Positions 32,879-42,476 of a stretch of 64,000 nucleotides of DNA are shown here, one piece after another. The stretch is from JBECKW01 sp040235505 (GTDB lineage Bacteria; Desulfobacterota; Desulfobacteria; Desulfobacterales; JAFDDL01), in NCBI GenBank assembly GCA_040235505.1, contig JBECKW010000017.1:1-64000 (forward strand). Reading direction: 5' to 3'. The translations under genes and the position numbers were made by a program. A model generated the notes under the pieces. The model saw only the letters and a list, made by a program, of their open reading frames with translations, made no database searches and was not told where the DNA came from. Every line of letters starts with the position of its first letter. Position 1 is the first letter of the stretch.

Positions 32879-34698
32879 GTTTTTCAAACATCAACATGCT
32901 ATGGCTCATCTGGGCGGTGCCGGTCATGCTTCTGGTGTGCCTCTGGGGGTTTCGGAAACGGAAAAAAATCCTTACCGAATATGCGTCGGGAAAGGGGATT
33001 TCGGCCATATCCCCGAACATATCCCCTTTCCGCCGATGGCTTAAAATTATTCTCCTCATGGTGGTAATTCTCTTGACCGCCGTCTCCCTGGCGGGACCCC
33101 AGTACGGATTCACCTGGAAAAAAATCGATCGCCGGGGCGTGGATCTGGTTATCGCCCTGGACTGCTCCCGAAGCATGCTGGCGGAGGACATCAAACCGAA
33201 CCGGCTGAAACGGGCCAAACGGGAGGTGCTCGATCTTCTGGGCATGCTCCAGGGGGACCGGGTAGGGCTTGTGGCCTTTGCCGGCACCGCATTTCTGCAA
33301 TGTCCCCTGACTTTGGACTATGAAGGCTTCAACCTGTTTCTGGGGGCTTTAAACCCGGATTTCCTGCCCGTGGGGGGCACCGATCTGGCCGCCGCCATCA
33401 ATACCTCCGTATCGGCCTTCAATCTGGAGGATGCCACCGACAAGGCGATTATCCTCATCACGGACGGGGAAGCCACCGGGGAGAGCCCGCTGGAGGCGGC
33501 AAAGGCAGCCGCCAAGGACGGTATCAAGATTTTCTCCATCGGCATCGGCGCCAAGGACGGTGCTCCCATTCCCAGTCCGGACGGCGGATTCGTGAAAGAT
33601 CGCAAAGGCAACATTGTACTGAGCAAGCTCGACGAGGACACCCTGAAACAGCTGGCCACCGTGACCTCCGGTGCCTATGTCCGATCGGTGGCCGGAGATA
33701 TGGGTCTGGATGTCATCTACAAAAAGTATATCCGGGGAACCATGAAATCCGCAGAACTGGGGGAGCAGAAAAGCAAGGTGTTTGAAAACCGTTTTCAGTG
33801 GGTGCTTGCCTTGGCCTTCGGGCTTTTCGTTCTTGAGATCCTGCTTCCGGAAAGAAAGCCGGCGGCGATCTGGGTGCTGGTGTTTCTGGCCGCAGCCTCC
33901 CCCCGGCCCGTATCGGCTTCGGAATTGAAGGATGCGCTGCGTCAGGGGGAGTCCGCCTACGCTTCCGGGAATTATGACGCGGCGATACAACACTTTATCA
34001 CCTCCCAGTTGGATGCTCCCGAAAAAGCGGGAATTGCCTACAATTTAGGTAATGCACGCTATAAAAACAAAGACTATGACGGCGCCATCCAGGCATACCG
34101 ACAGGTGCTTGACTCCAAAGACAAATCCCTGAAGGAAAAAGCCCTATACAACATGGGAAATGCCTATTACAAAAAGGGAGATTTCGACAAGGCAATCGAG
34201 AATTATAAAACCGCTCTTTCCCTGGACGCAGGCGATCAACAGGCCCGGGAAAACCTGGATTTTGTTAAAAAAATCAAGAAAAATCCACCCAAGCAATCGT
34301 CACAGGATCAGCAGAACCAGAAAAATCAGAAGAACCAGAAAGACCAGAAAAATCAGGAACAGAAGAAGGATAAGGACGAGGAGAAAAATAAGCAGGACGA
34401 AAACCAGGGGAAAAACAGTTCGGAGCAGCAGCAGAAAAACACCGAAAATCAGAAACAACAAAAGGGAAACGACCAGGAGAAATCCCAGGAGCAGCCTTCC
34501 GAATCACCGAAGCAAAAAGAATCGCAACCCTCTCAGCCGGAGGAATCACAGCAGCAATCCGCCGGACAGAACCAGGCCGCCACCCCCGATGAAGAATCGC
34601 TCCGCCAGGCCGAAAAAATGCTCAACCGGCTGCAGGACCAGCCCGGAAAGGCCATGATGCCGGCCTATGGTCAGCGGCAAGTGGAAAAGGATTGGTAG
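32875..34698 (+). CDS. BatB-BatC fusion: VWA domain plus TPR repeats
   Basis: A 607-aa protein. The N-terminal 300 residues are BatB-like: two membrane helices, VWA with MIDAS (ALDCSRSMLAED, ITDGEATGE) and a third helix at about 310-330. The remaining part is BatC-like with at least three TPR motifs (AYNLGNARYKNKDYDGAIQA, ALYNMGNAYYKKGDFDKAIE). A tail of about 130 residues very rich in Gln, Lys, Asn, Glu and Ser follows. Fusion of BatB and BatC occurs in several phyla. Start ATG 32875 overlaps the upstream stop by 4 bp. The tail's low complexity suggests a disordered periplasmic extension. Confidence 0.88.
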   Translation: MSFSNINMLWLIWAVPVMLLVCLWGFRKRKKILTEYASGKGISAISPNISPFRRWLKIILLMVVILLTAVSLAGPQYGFTWKKIDRRGVDLVIALDCSRSMLAEDIKPNRLKRAKREVLDLLGMLQGDRVGLVAFAGTAFLQCPLTLDYEGFNLFLGALNPDFLPVGGTDLAAAINTSVSAFNLEDATDKAIILITDGEATGESPLEAAKAAAKDGIKIFSIGIGAKDGAPIPSPDGGFVKDRKGNIVLSKLDEDTLKQLATVTSGAYVRSVAGDMGLDVIYKKYIRGTMKSAELGEQKSKVFENRFQWVLALAFGLFVLEILLPERKPAAIWVLVFLAAASPRPVSASELKDALRQGESAYASGNYDAAIQHFITSQLDAPEKAGIAYNLGNARYKNKDYDGAIQAYRQVLDSKDKSLKEKALYNMGNAYYKKGDFDKAIENYKTALSLDAGDQQARENLDFVKKIKKNPPKQSSQDQQNQKNQKNQKDQKNQEQKKDKDEEKNKQDENQGKNSSEQQQKNTENQKQQKGNDQEKSQEQPSESPKQKESQPSQPEESQQQSAGQNQAATPDEESLRQAEKMLNRLQDQPGKAMMPAYGQRQVEKDW

Positions 34699-34707
34699 GT
34701 AAATGAC

Positions 34708-34986
34708 AAGGCACAAAGGCACAGAGGCATCCCGGCGCCGGGATAAACTGCGGCACAGAGGAACGACAAAAGGCCGTCGCCAAGGAATCAGATTTTGAAA
34801 TCATTTTTCAAGGCACAATCATCCATGCTTTATGGAAAGTTCATGAAACGCTTCGTTCAGAACTCTCGGAAACGCTTTTTATCTTTTCCTTTGTGCCGCA
34901 GTTTTTCCCGGCGTCGGAAAGCCTCTGTGCCTCTTTGCTTTCGCTTCTTTGTGTCTTTGTGCCTTCTCTTTTTTATGCCTTTGTGT
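34708..34986. repeat. Inverted octamer-word repeat spanning the batC/batD junction
   Basis: The left arm (34708-34761) contains GGCACAAA, GGCACAGA, GGCATCCC and CGGCGCCGGG then CTGCGGCACAGAG. The right arm (34889-34938) is its reverse complement with about 5 mismatches in 32. The right arm continues as in-phase octamers from 34921 (GCCTCTGT, GCCTCTTT, GCTTTCGC, TTCTTTGT, GTCTTTGT, GCCTTCTC, TTTTTTAT, GCCTTTGT). The right arm lies within the batD coding frame, where it specifies the signal-peptide region. Confidence 0.75.
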
Positions 34987-36684
34987 CTACCCGCTTCGTC
35001 ATGGGCCCAGCAGGCTTCCGTTGACACAACCCAGACAACCCTGGATTCCCCCATCCAGCTTTCCGTCACGATGAGTGCGGGCTCCGGTACTGTGGATACC
35101 AGCGGTATAACGGATTTCAAGATTCTCTCCCAATCCAGCAGCAGCAGCGTTCAGATCATCAACGGCCGCGTCAACAGTGAGCATACCAAAACATACTCCC
35201 TTCTTCCGCTTCGGGAAGGACGGCTCACCATTCCATCACTGCCGGTGACCGTTGACGGCAAGACCCGCTACACCACCCCCATCACCATTGACGTTACAAA
35301 AAGCGCGGCAACCTCCGCCTCTTCCGAAAACGTTCGGGTCACTGCGAGCGTTAGCGACGAAAAACCCTATCTGGGCCAGCAGTTCGTCTACACCTTCCGG
35401 CTGCTCTACGGCGTTCAGATCACCAACACCAGTTATGATGCACCCTCCTTCGATGGTTTCTCCGCAACCCAGATCGGAGATCAGCAAACCGCCCAGCGGA
35501 TTATCGGCGGCAAGCGCTATCAGGAGGTCACGATTTCGTACCTGCTGATGCCCCTTAAGACGGGCCCCCTCACCATCTCCCCGGCCCAGCTCAAATGCGA
35601 TGTGGTAACGTCCAGCCGCAGCAGCCGCTCTCCCTTCGATTCGTTCTTCAACGATCCTTTTTTCGGGGGATCCCAGCTGGAAACGCGGGTGTTCAGGACC
35701 GAACCGGTCACCATCAAGGTGCAGCCGCTGCCGCCCTGGACGGGCAGCGAACCGTTTTCGGGCCTTGTGGGTGAGTTTGAGATGAAATCCGAACTGGCAT
35801 CCCATAAGGCGAACCTCGGCGAGTCGGTGACCCTCTCCGTGACCCTCCAGGGGAATGGAAACCTTCAGGATGCCGACAGGCCAAAGATTCAAGTCCCCGA
35901 CGCTTTCAAACAGTATGCGGATCAGCCGGAAAGCGATGTGAAACTCGGCGCCGACGGCTATAGCGGAAGCAGGATTTTCAGGACGGCCCTGGTGGCGGTC
36001 AAGTCCGGTTCCTACACCATCACCACGGCCCCCGTGGTTTATTTCGACCCGGCAAAAAAAGCCTACCGCCGACTGGCACCGCCGCCGCTTTCGATCGAAG
36101 TGACCGCCTCCGGAGCACCCATTGAAACACCGAAGGTGTTTTCTCCCCTGCAGGCCGGCGGAAGCGCCTCTGAACTTCAAAAAAACAAGGTTGATTTCAC
36201 CGGCCGGGACATTCTTTCCATTAAAACGGGCCTGGACGCTCTCTCCAGCCAGGAGCCGATGCCCACCGGGTGGTTTATCGGTTTTCTTCTGGCCCCCGGA
36301 GTTCTTTTTCTGGCGATTTTCTGCCTGTTTCGTGCGCTTAAAAAGGACGAGCGGCCGGCTGCCGAAATGGCCCGGAAAAGCCGGATCGCATTGAAAGATG
36401 CGGCGCAGGCCACCGGTAATGAAACGGACCTTCTTTCATCACTTTACCGGAGCCTGCTGTACGCCGTTTATGCCAGGGCCGGCAGCCTTGGTGAATCTCT
36501 GACCTCGGGAGAGGCGGAAACCCTGCTGAAACAAAACGATGTGGATTCCGAAACCGCCACCGCCGTTTCAGAGCTCCTGGGCCGCCTTGAATCTGCACGC
36601 TTCGGAAAAGGCACGCTTTCCATGGAGCAGCAAAAAGCACTGGTATCTGAAACCCGCAAACTGGTGAAAGGGCTCATTCCATGA
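34843..36684 (+). CDS. BatD-like oxygen-tolerance protein
   Basis: A 613-aa exported membrane protein with tandem immunoglobulin-like domains and a C-terminal membrane helix (about 476-494, WFIGFLLAPGVLFLAIFCL). The N-terminus is a long signal sequence (hydrophobic FFVSLCLLFFMPLCLP, cleavage near SSWA). The mature chain begins with QASVDTTQTTLDSPIQLSVT. ATG 34843 has GGAAAG 6 nt upstream. Earlier in-frame starts (TTG 34795, ATG 34825) are less likely. The signal-peptide part is built from the inverted octamer repeat of 34708-34986. Family role (BatD/DUF7847 group) is known only from genetics. Confidence 0.88.
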   Translation: MKRFVQNSRKRFLSFPLCRSFSRRRKASVPLCFRFFVSLCLLFFMPLCLPASSWAQQASVDTTQTTLDSPIQLSVTMSAGSGTVDTSGITDFKILSQSSSSSVQIINGRVNSEHTKTYSLLPLREGRLTIPSLPVTVDGKTRYTTPITIDVTKSAATSASSENVRVTASVSDEKPYLGQQFVYTFRLLYGVQITNTSYDAPSFDGFSATQIGDQQTAQRIIGGKRYQEVTISYLLMPLKTGPLTISPAQLKCDVVTSSRSSRSPFDSFFNDPFFGGSQLETRVFRTEPVTIKVQPLPPWTGSEPFSGLVGEFEMKSELASHKANLGESVTLSVTLQGNGNLQDADRPKIQVPDAFKQYADQPESDVKLGADGYSGSRIFRTALVAVKSGSYTITTAPVVYFDPAKKAYRRLAPPPLSIEVTASGAPIETPKVFSPLQAGGSASELQKNKVDFTGRDILSIKTGLDALSSQEPMPTGWFIGFLLAPGVLFLAIFCLFRALKKDERPAAEMARKSRIALKDAAQATGNETDLLSSLYRSLLYAVYARAGSLGESLTSGEAETLLKQNDVDSETATAVSELLGRLESARFGKGTLSMEQQKALVSETRKLVKGLIP

Positions 36685-37442
36685 GACGCATCCTGTTTCA
36701 CTGCCTATGGATATCCCTTCTGGCGACCACATGCCTGGTTCCGCCCGCGGCCAGGGCCCAGCAGGACGCCCGGACATTTCTAGACGGGGTCAAGCTTTAC
36801 GAGGCCAAGGAATATACCCAGGCGGCGCAATCTTTCGAAAAACTGGCGGCGGAAGGCATTCACAACGGAAAGCTGTATTACAACATCGCCAATTGTTATC
36901 TGAAGGAAAAACGATTGGGCCTGGCCATTCTCTGGTACGAGCGGGCGCTTCGCATGATTCCGGGAGACCCGGACGTTCGTTTTAATCTCGAATATGCCCG
37001 AACTTTATTGAAAGACGAACCGGCGAGCCTCGGTTCGCCGGTTCTGCAGGTGCTTTTTTTCTGGAAAAACCTTCTGGGCGTTTCCGCATGGCAGTGGCTG
37101 GGAATCGCAGCGGGTGCGATTTTCTGGTGCCTTTGGGCGGCGATCTGGTTTTTTAAAAAACCCGCCCTGAAACCGCTTCTGTACGGAGTTCTTTGCCTGA
37201 CCCTGATATCTTCCGGCACCGCCCTGTATCTGAAGCACGCACCCTCGCTTCATCCCCGGGCGGTGATTCTGAATACGGCCGTGCCGGTAAGATCGGGCTT
37301 TTCCGAGGACAGCACCGAGCTTTTCGTACTTCACGAAGGCACCCTGGTGGCGGTGGAAAAACAGACCAACGGGTATTTAAAAATCCGATACGCCGATGAC
37401 AAAATCGGATGGGTACCCGATACGATGGCGGAAATAATATAA
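36681..37442 (+). CDS. BatE-like TPR and SH3 protein
   Basis: A 253-aa exported protein. It has a signal peptide (LFHCLWISLLATTCLVPPAARA), TPR motifs at about 30-100 (LYEAKEYTQAAQSFEKLA, YYNIANCYLKEKRLGLAI), two hydrophobic helices (about 121-142 and 155-170) and a C-terminal bacterial SH3 domain (VPVRSGFSEDSTELFVLHEG, IGWVPDTMAE). This is the BatE layout. Its start overlaps the batD stop by 4 bp. Confidence 0.88.
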   Translation: MRRILFHCLWISLLATTCLVPPAARAQQDARTFLDGVKLYEAKEYTQAAQSFEKLAAEGIHNGKLYYNIANCYLKEKRLGLAILWYERALRMIPGDPDVRFNLEYARTLLKDEPASLGSPVLQVLFFWKNLLGVSAWQWLGIAAGAIFWCLWAAIWFFKKPALKPLLYGVLCLTLISSGTALYLKHAPSLHPRAVILNTAVPVRSGFSEDSTELFVLHEGTLVAVEKQTNGYLKIRYADDKIGWVPDTMAEII

Positions 37443-37461
37443 TTTTTAAGGAGCTTTGAAA

Positions 37462-38403
37462 ATGATTCATATTGAAAAGCTGACGAAGTATTATGACGAC
37501 CTGTGCGCGGTGGACCATATCGATCTGACCGTCAACCGGGGGGAGATCCTGGGCCTGCTGGGACCCAACGGGGCGGGAAAAACCTCCACACTGCGCATGC
37601 TCACCGGCTACTTTCTGCCGACCTCCGGAACCATCCGGGTCAAGGACTTCTCGATCCACCAGCATCCGAAACAGATCAAAAGTATTATGGGGTACCTGCC
37701 GGAATCGGCCCCTTTGTATCACGGTATGCTGGTCTATGATTATCTCAGCTACGTGGCGGATATCCGGGGACTGGGAAAAGCGAAGAAGGAAGAAAGATTG
37801 CGGAAGCTGGTGACCCTCTGCGGACTTGGGCATATCATGCACCGGACCATCCATGAGCTTTCCAAGGGGCTCAAACAGCGGGTGGGGCTTGCCCATGCCA
37901 TGATGAGCGATCCGGAAATCCTGGTGCTCGACGAGCCGACCTCCGGCCTGGATCCCAACCAGATCGTTGAAATCCGGGACATCATCCGCGAAATCGGGAA
38001 AGAAAAAACCGTTATTCTCTCCACCCATATTCTGCCGGAAGCCGAGGCCACCTGTGACCGGGTGGTGATTATCAACAAGGGCCGCATCGTGGCGGACGGC
38101 CCCACCGAAACCCTGAAACACTCGATGGACGCCGGAGGCCATCTTTTTCTTTCCCTTAAAAACGCACCCCAGGGGGAAGCCATCCGGCTGCTGTCGGAAA
38201 TCGACGGTGTTCGCTCGGTGCAAACGGTGGAGGGCGCCAACTCGGAAAACCTGACGGCCTTGAAAATGGGCTGCCGCGGCGGCATGGATCTTCGGGAAAC
38301 CATTTACAATGCCATCAAGCAGACGGACTGGGCGCTCATGGAATTTCGTCAGGAGACCAAGTCCCTTGAAAGCATCTTTCAAGAGTTAACCAAGGAGAAT
38401 TGA
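37462..38403 (+). CDS. ABC transporter ATPase, GldA-like
   Basis: A 313-aa ATPase with Walker A GPNGAGKT, signature LSKGLKQRVG (SKG replacing the more common SGG), Walker B EILVLDEP and switch His in STHILPEAE. It resembles GldA, the ATPase of a Bacteroidetes gliding-related exporter, but such ABC systems also occur outside gliding bacteria. ATG 37462 has AAGGAG about 8 nt upstream (TTG 37456 also in frame). Its partners follow directly: 38405 (permease) and 39119 (auxiliary). Confidence 0.88.
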   Translation: MIHIEKLTKYYDDLCAVDHIDLTVNRGEILGLLGPNGAGKTSTLRMLTGYFLPTSGTIRVKDFSIHQHPKQIKSIMGYLPESAPLYHGMLVYDYLSYVADIRGLGKAKKEERLRKLVTLCGLGHIMHRTIHELSKGLKQRVGLAHAMMSDPEILVLDEPTSGLDPNQIVEIRDIIREIGKEKTVILSTHILPEAEATCDRVVIINKGRIVADGPTETLKHSMDAGGHLFLSLKNAPQGEAIRLLSEIDGVRSVQTVEGANSENLTALKMGCRGGMDLRETIYNAIKQTDWALMEFRQETKSLESIFQELTKEN

Positions 38404-38404
38404 C

Positions 38405-39109
38405 ATGCAGCAGGTGCTTTATATTTTTAGAAAAGAATTCAAAGACTATTTTATTTCACCCATTGCCTATTTCGTCATCTCCATTTTTCTTTTGATCACC
38501 GGCTGGTTTTTTTTCATGTCCTTCTTTATCTATGACCAGGCGGTGTTGCGAAACTTTTTTCAATTGCTGCCTCTGATCTTTTCATTCGTGATACCGGCCG
38601 TGACCATGAGGCTTTTCTCCGAGGAGATGAATGTCGGTTCCTACGAAACGCTACTGACCCTGCCGGTAACAACAAGGGAAATCATTATAGGCAAATTCCT
38701 GGCAGGCACTGCGTTTATCGCGGCCATGCTGATCCCCACCCTCTCCTATCCCGTCTTTATTTCCTTCATGGGAGATCTGGACTGGGGTCCGGTGTTCGGC
38801 GGGTATATCGGTGCCATTTGCCTGGGAGGCGCTTTCTGTGCCGTGGGGCTTTTTGCTTCAAGTCTGACACGAAACCAGATCATCGCCTTCATTCTCGGAA
38901 TGATCATATGCTTCTTCCTGACCGCTGTCGACAAGATGCTTTTTTTCTTCCCGAGAGAAATCGTTTCGCTCATCAGCTATCTGGGCGCCGGTACTCATTT
39001 TGAAAACATCGCCAAGGGAATCGTCGATACCCGGGATCTTATATATTTTCTAAGCGTTGTTTTTGTCGCCCTCTTTGCCACTGGTCTGGTGATGGAAGAA
39101 AAGAAATAA
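38405..39109 (+). CDS. ABC-2 permease, GldF-like
   Basis: A 234-aa integral membrane protein with six hydrophobic helices (first YFISPIAYFVISIFLLITGW). It has the ABC2 family phrase PAVTMRLFSEEMNVGSYETL, which is typical of the GldF/NosY-like exporter permease. AAGGAG precedes the ATG. Start is 1 nt after the ATPase stop. It forms an inner-membrane pore with the ATPase at 37462. Confidence 0.88.
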   Translation: MQQVLYIFRKEFKDYFISPIAYFVISIFLLITGWFFFMSFFIYDQAVLRNFFQLLPLIFSFVIPAVTMRLFSEEMNVGSYETLLTLPVTTREIIIGKFLAGTAFIAAMLIPTLSYPVFISFMGDLDWGPVFGGYIGAICLGGAFCAVGLFASSLTRNQIIAFILGMIICFFLTAVDKMLFFFPREIVSLISYLGAGTHFENIAKGIVDTRDLIYFLSVVFVALFATGLVMEEKK

Positions 39110-39118
39110 GGAGATATC

Positions 39119-41362
39119 ATGGTCGCAAAAAAAAGATCGGAAAAATACTTCAAATTCATCATCTATCTGGTGGTGGTGGTGCTGGTAAATTTGGCGGGGC
39201 TCTCTCTGTTTTTCCGGTGGGACCTGACCAAGGACGGTGTGTACTCCCTCTCCGATGTAAGCAAAAAGGTCGTCAGCACACTGAAGGAACCTCTCACCGT
39301 CAAGGTTTTTTTCACCAAAAACCTTCCGGCCCCATACAATGGCACTGAACGTTACCTTCGAGACCTTCTGGAGGAGTATGCCGTCCATGGCAACCGGTAT
39401 TTCAACTACCAGTTTTACGATGTCAGCCCCGCGTCCGAAGGTGCCGCATCCTCTTCAACTGAAAATCAGCAGATGGCCTCGAGCTACGGCATTCAGCCGC
39501 TGCAGATCCAGCAGCTGGAAAACGACGAGTTCAAGTCCACGCTGGCGTATATGGGACTGGTCATCATTCATGGCGACATCGTGGAAAAGATTCCGTCCAT
39601 CACGTCCACCGACGGGCTTGAATATAAGCTGACCACCGCCTTTCAGAAGGCAAACAACAAGATCAGCACCCTGCTCGCCCTGTCCCAAAATATTCAGGTA
39701 AAATTGATTCTTTCCGACACACTGAAATCCGTGGGCCCGGTCTTCGGCATCGACGAACTGCCGAAACTTCCCGATACGGTGGAGGCTGCGGTAAAGAACT
39801 TGAACCGGACCAACTACAACCGCATCTCTTATTCATTCTCGAACCCGTCCACCGACGAGGAGAAGAAAGCGCTTTCGGACAAATATCATCTCATGCGCCT
39901 CAAGTGGCCCGATATTGAATCGAAAAACATAGCCGCCGGAAACGGGGAAGTCGGTCTGGTCATGAGCTATGGGGATAAAACGGCTTCCCTTCCCATTTTA
40001 ACGGAAGTTCGCATACCGCTTTTCGGTACCCAGTATCACCTGGCTTCGGCGGATGAAATTAAAGAGATGATCGACGACGAAGTGGAAACCCTGACCAACA
40101 GCAATGAGAACATCGGATATCTGGCGGATCACGGCACCCTCTCCCTGAACAGCAGCCAAGCGTCCATGATGGGGCTTCAAACCAACGGGGATCTAACCAC
40201 CTTCAACGAACTTCTTGGAAAAACCTACAACGTTCGCCAGATCAATCTCGCCAAGGATTCGATCCCCCCGGACCTCCAATGCCTCATCATTGCCCGGCCC
40301 ACCGAACCGTTCACGGATTGGGAGCTGTTTCAGATCGACCAGGCCCTGATGCGCGGGCAGAACCTTGCGCTCTTTCTCGAACCCTTCAAGGAGACCGTCA
40401 ACAAGCAGGCAGCCGCGATGGGTTTCCAGAATCAGGTCAGCTATGAACCCCTGGATACCGGTCTGCAAAAGCTTCTGGCGCATTGGGGGATCGAGATCGG
40501 AAAGTCCGTCGTGATGGACGAAAAATGCTATAAACAAACCCGTTCCCAAGCCATGGGCGGGGGAAAGCAGCCCATTTATTATGCGCCCATCATTCAGCCG
40601 GAAAACATCAACCAGTCGCTTCCGATGATGCACAATATCAAGGAATTTCTGGCACTCAAGGATTCTCCTCTGATTCTTCACGAGGACACCCTCAAGAAAA
40701 ACAATCTGAAGGCAACCGTGGTGTTTTCCTCCTCCGACAAATCCTGGGAGATGAAGGCGCCCATCAACCTGAATCCCATGTATCACAGCCCTCCCACCTC
40801 CGACGACGCATTTAAGAAAGAGCCCCTGGCCTGCCTGGTCGAGGGAGACTTCCCCAGCTATTTTGCCGGAAAGCAGATACCGGAAAAGCCGTCGGACGAG
40901 AGTAAGGATAAGGACACGGATAAAGATAAGGAGAAGAAAAAGGGGGATGTCCAGGAAGAGGCTCTCAAGGATTCGAATAAAACCGCATCCGTGGCGTCCC
41001 AGGTCACCAGCGAAGGCGCCATCATTGCAAAAGGAAAGCCCGCCAAAGTCTTTATCATCGGCTCCGGCGAGATGTTGCGGGACGATCTCCTCGATACCGA
41101 CGGGACCACCCCCAACAGCATGTTCGTGATGAACATGATCGACACCCTCAACGGCCATGAAGATATCGCGCTCATGCGGAGCAAAACCCAGAGTCAAAAT
41201 CCGCTGAATAAAACCAGTCCCCTGCTTAAAACAGTGGTGAAAGCGTTCAATATCGCCGGACTTCCGATTCTGGTGGTATTTTTCGGTCTGTTTGTCTGGA
41301 TTCGGCGGCATGTCCGCAGAAAAGCAATTCAAAAGATGTTTGAAACCAATCAAGGAGCATAA
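39119..41362 (+). CDS. GldG-like ABC auxiliary protein
   Basis: A 747-aa protein with a single N-terminal anchor (FIIYLVVVVLVNLAGLSLFF), a large periplasmic region (ABC_transp_aux/DUF4350 type, with VKVFFTKNLPAPYNG, IGYLADHGTLSLN and LIIARPTEPFTDWELFQID), a charged Asp/Lys-rich linker (about 580-615) and a C-terminal helix (IAGLPILVVFFGLFVWIRR). AAGGAG lies 6 nt before the ATG. It belongs with the two preceding genes and is directly followed by the DUF4340 gene. Confidence 0.88.
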   Translation: MVAKKRSEKYFKFIIYLVVVVLVNLAGLSLFFRWDLTKDGVYSLSDVSKKVVSTLKEPLTVKVFFTKNLPAPYNGTERYLRDLLEEYAVHGNRYFNYQFYDVSPASEGAASSSTENQQMASSYGIQPLQIQQLENDEFKSTLAYMGLVIIHGDIVEKIPSITSTDGLEYKLTTAFQKANNKISTLLALSQNIQVKLILSDTLKSVGPVFGIDELPKLPDTVEAAVKNLNRTNYNRISYSFSNPSTDEEKKALSDKYHLMRLKWPDIESKNIAAGNGEVGLVMSYGDKTASLPILTEVRIPLFGTQYHLASADEIKEMIDDEVETLTNSNENIGYLADHGTLSLNSSQASMMGLQTNGDLTTFNELLGKTYNVRQINLAKDSIPPDLQCLIIARPTEPFTDWELFQIDQALMRGQNLALFLEPFKETVNKQAAAMGFQNQVSYEPLDTGLQKLLAHWGIEIGKSVVMDEKCYKQTRSQAMGGGKQPIYYAPIIQPENINQSLPMMHNIKEFLALKDSPLILHEDTLKKNNLKATVVFSSSDKSWEMKAPINLNPMYHSPPTSDDAFKKEPLACLVEGDFPSYFAGKQIPEKPSDESKDKDTDKDKEKKKGDVQEEALKDSNKTASVASQVTSEGAIIAKGKPAKVFIIGSGEMLRDDLLDTDGTTPNSMFVMNMIDTLNGHEDIALMRSKTQSQNPLNKTSPLLKTVVKAFNIAGLPILVVFFGLFVWIRRHVRRKAIQKMFETNQGA

Positions 41363-41363
41363 C

Positions 41364-42443
41364 ATGAAATCAAAGGAATATATCATCCTGGGGGTGATCA
41401 TTGTCCTTTTGGGGGCCTATCTTTTTCTGAGAAACACCAACCGCTCCCACTATGAACTGCCGACCCTGCCCGCGGTCGCCGATAAAGACATTTCCCGTAT
41501 CGAAATCTCGACCTCTACCGGAACCATCGATCTTACCCTCAGCGGTGACCAGTGGCAAATCGGCAAAAACAAATATCCGGCGGACGCGTCGAAGGTCAAA
41601 GAGATGCTGTCCGCGCTCGGCAGCCTCAAGCTGACCGCTCTGGTTTCGGAGGCCGGGAGCTATTCCCGCTATGATCTGACGGACGACAAGAAAATCCAGG
41701 TCAGTGCCTGGGCCGGCGACCGGAAGATACGGGATTTTGCCATCGGTAAAACGGCGGAAACCTATCGGCATACCTTTGTTCGCCTGGGCAAGGATCCCAA
41801 CGTCTATCAGGCCGAGGATAATTTCCGCCAAACCTTCGATCAAACCGTAGAGGGCCTGCGGGATAAAACCGCCCTTTCCTTTAAAGTCCAGGATATCACC
41901 GGAATCGACATCGCTTCCGGTGACCGTCATTGCACTCTCTCCCTGGAAACTCCGCCGGCGGAAAAAACCGCTTCCGAAGCGCCTTCAGCGGAGAAAGCGA
42001 CGGAACCGGCGAAAACAGAAAAATCCGCTACTGAAACATCCTCAACAGAGAATACGGCTGTATCGGCTAAAACGGAAAAAACAGCTTCCGAAACACCTTC
42101 AACGAAGAAACCTGCTGAAGCGGCGAAACCCGTCTGGAAGGCGGAAGACGGCACCCCGGCCGATTTTGAAACCGTCAAGCGTCTGCTTTCCCAGCTGGGT
42201 TACCTGAATTGCAGCCAGTACCTGGAAAACAAGAAAAAGGAAGATTTCCGTGAGCCCATCCTTACCGTCACGTTAAAGGGGACGAAAACCTATTCCCTGT
42301 CACTTTTCAGCAAAGATGCCTCCCAGAAGGAATATCCTGCGATTTCCAGCCAGAATGATTACCCGTTTTCACTCGACGAGACGACGTACAAACGGCTCAA
42401 AGATACCGTGGAGAAGCTACTGGGCACAAAAACAGGGACCTGA
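41364..42443 (+). CDS. DUF4340 domain protein, anchored
   Basis: A 359-aa protein with an N-terminal membrane helix (YIILGVIIVLLGAYLFL) and DUF4340-type domain repeats (for example YELPTLPAVADKDISRIEI). Between residues 200 and 256 is a threefold 19-residue repeat, EKTASEAPSAEKATEPAKT and its variants. ATG 41364 has AAGGAG 8 nt upstream. DUF4340 proteins usually accompany GldG-like proteins in the same operon, as here. Role unknown. It is the last gene of the 13-kb operon. Confidence 0.85.
   Translation: MKSKEYIILGVIIVLLGAYLFLRNTNRSHYELPTLPAVADKDISRIEISTSTGTIDLTLSGDQWQIGKNKYPADASKVKEMLSALGSLKLTALVSEAGSYSRYDLTDDKKIQVSAWAGDRKIRDFAIGKTAETYRHTFVRLGKDPNVYQAEDNFRQTFDQTVEGLRDKTALSFKVQDITGIDIASGDRHCTLSLETPPAEKTASEAPSAEKATEPAKTEKSATETSSTENTAVSAKTEKTASETPSTKKPAEAAKPVWKAEDGTPADFETVKRLLSQLGYLNCSQYLENKKKEDFREPILTVTLKGTKTYSLSLFSKDASQKEYPAISSQNDYPFSLDETTYKRLKDTVEKLLGTKTGT
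41961..42131 (+). repeat. Threefold 57-bp in-frame repeat in the DUF4340 gene
   Basis: Three consecutive units of 57 bp (41961-42017, 42018-42074, 42075-42131) encode the 19-residue variants. Divergence between copies suggests an old expansion. The region is likely a flexible linker within the protein. Confidence 0.8.
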
Positions 42444-42476
42444 GATAGGGGAGAAAGCGATACTTTTAAACGGATG

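Noticed and set aside
40193..41401. 402-aa minus-strand frame opposite the GldG-like gene
   Set aside because: Antisense to a gene that matches its operon neighbours, and it has no recognisable family features.
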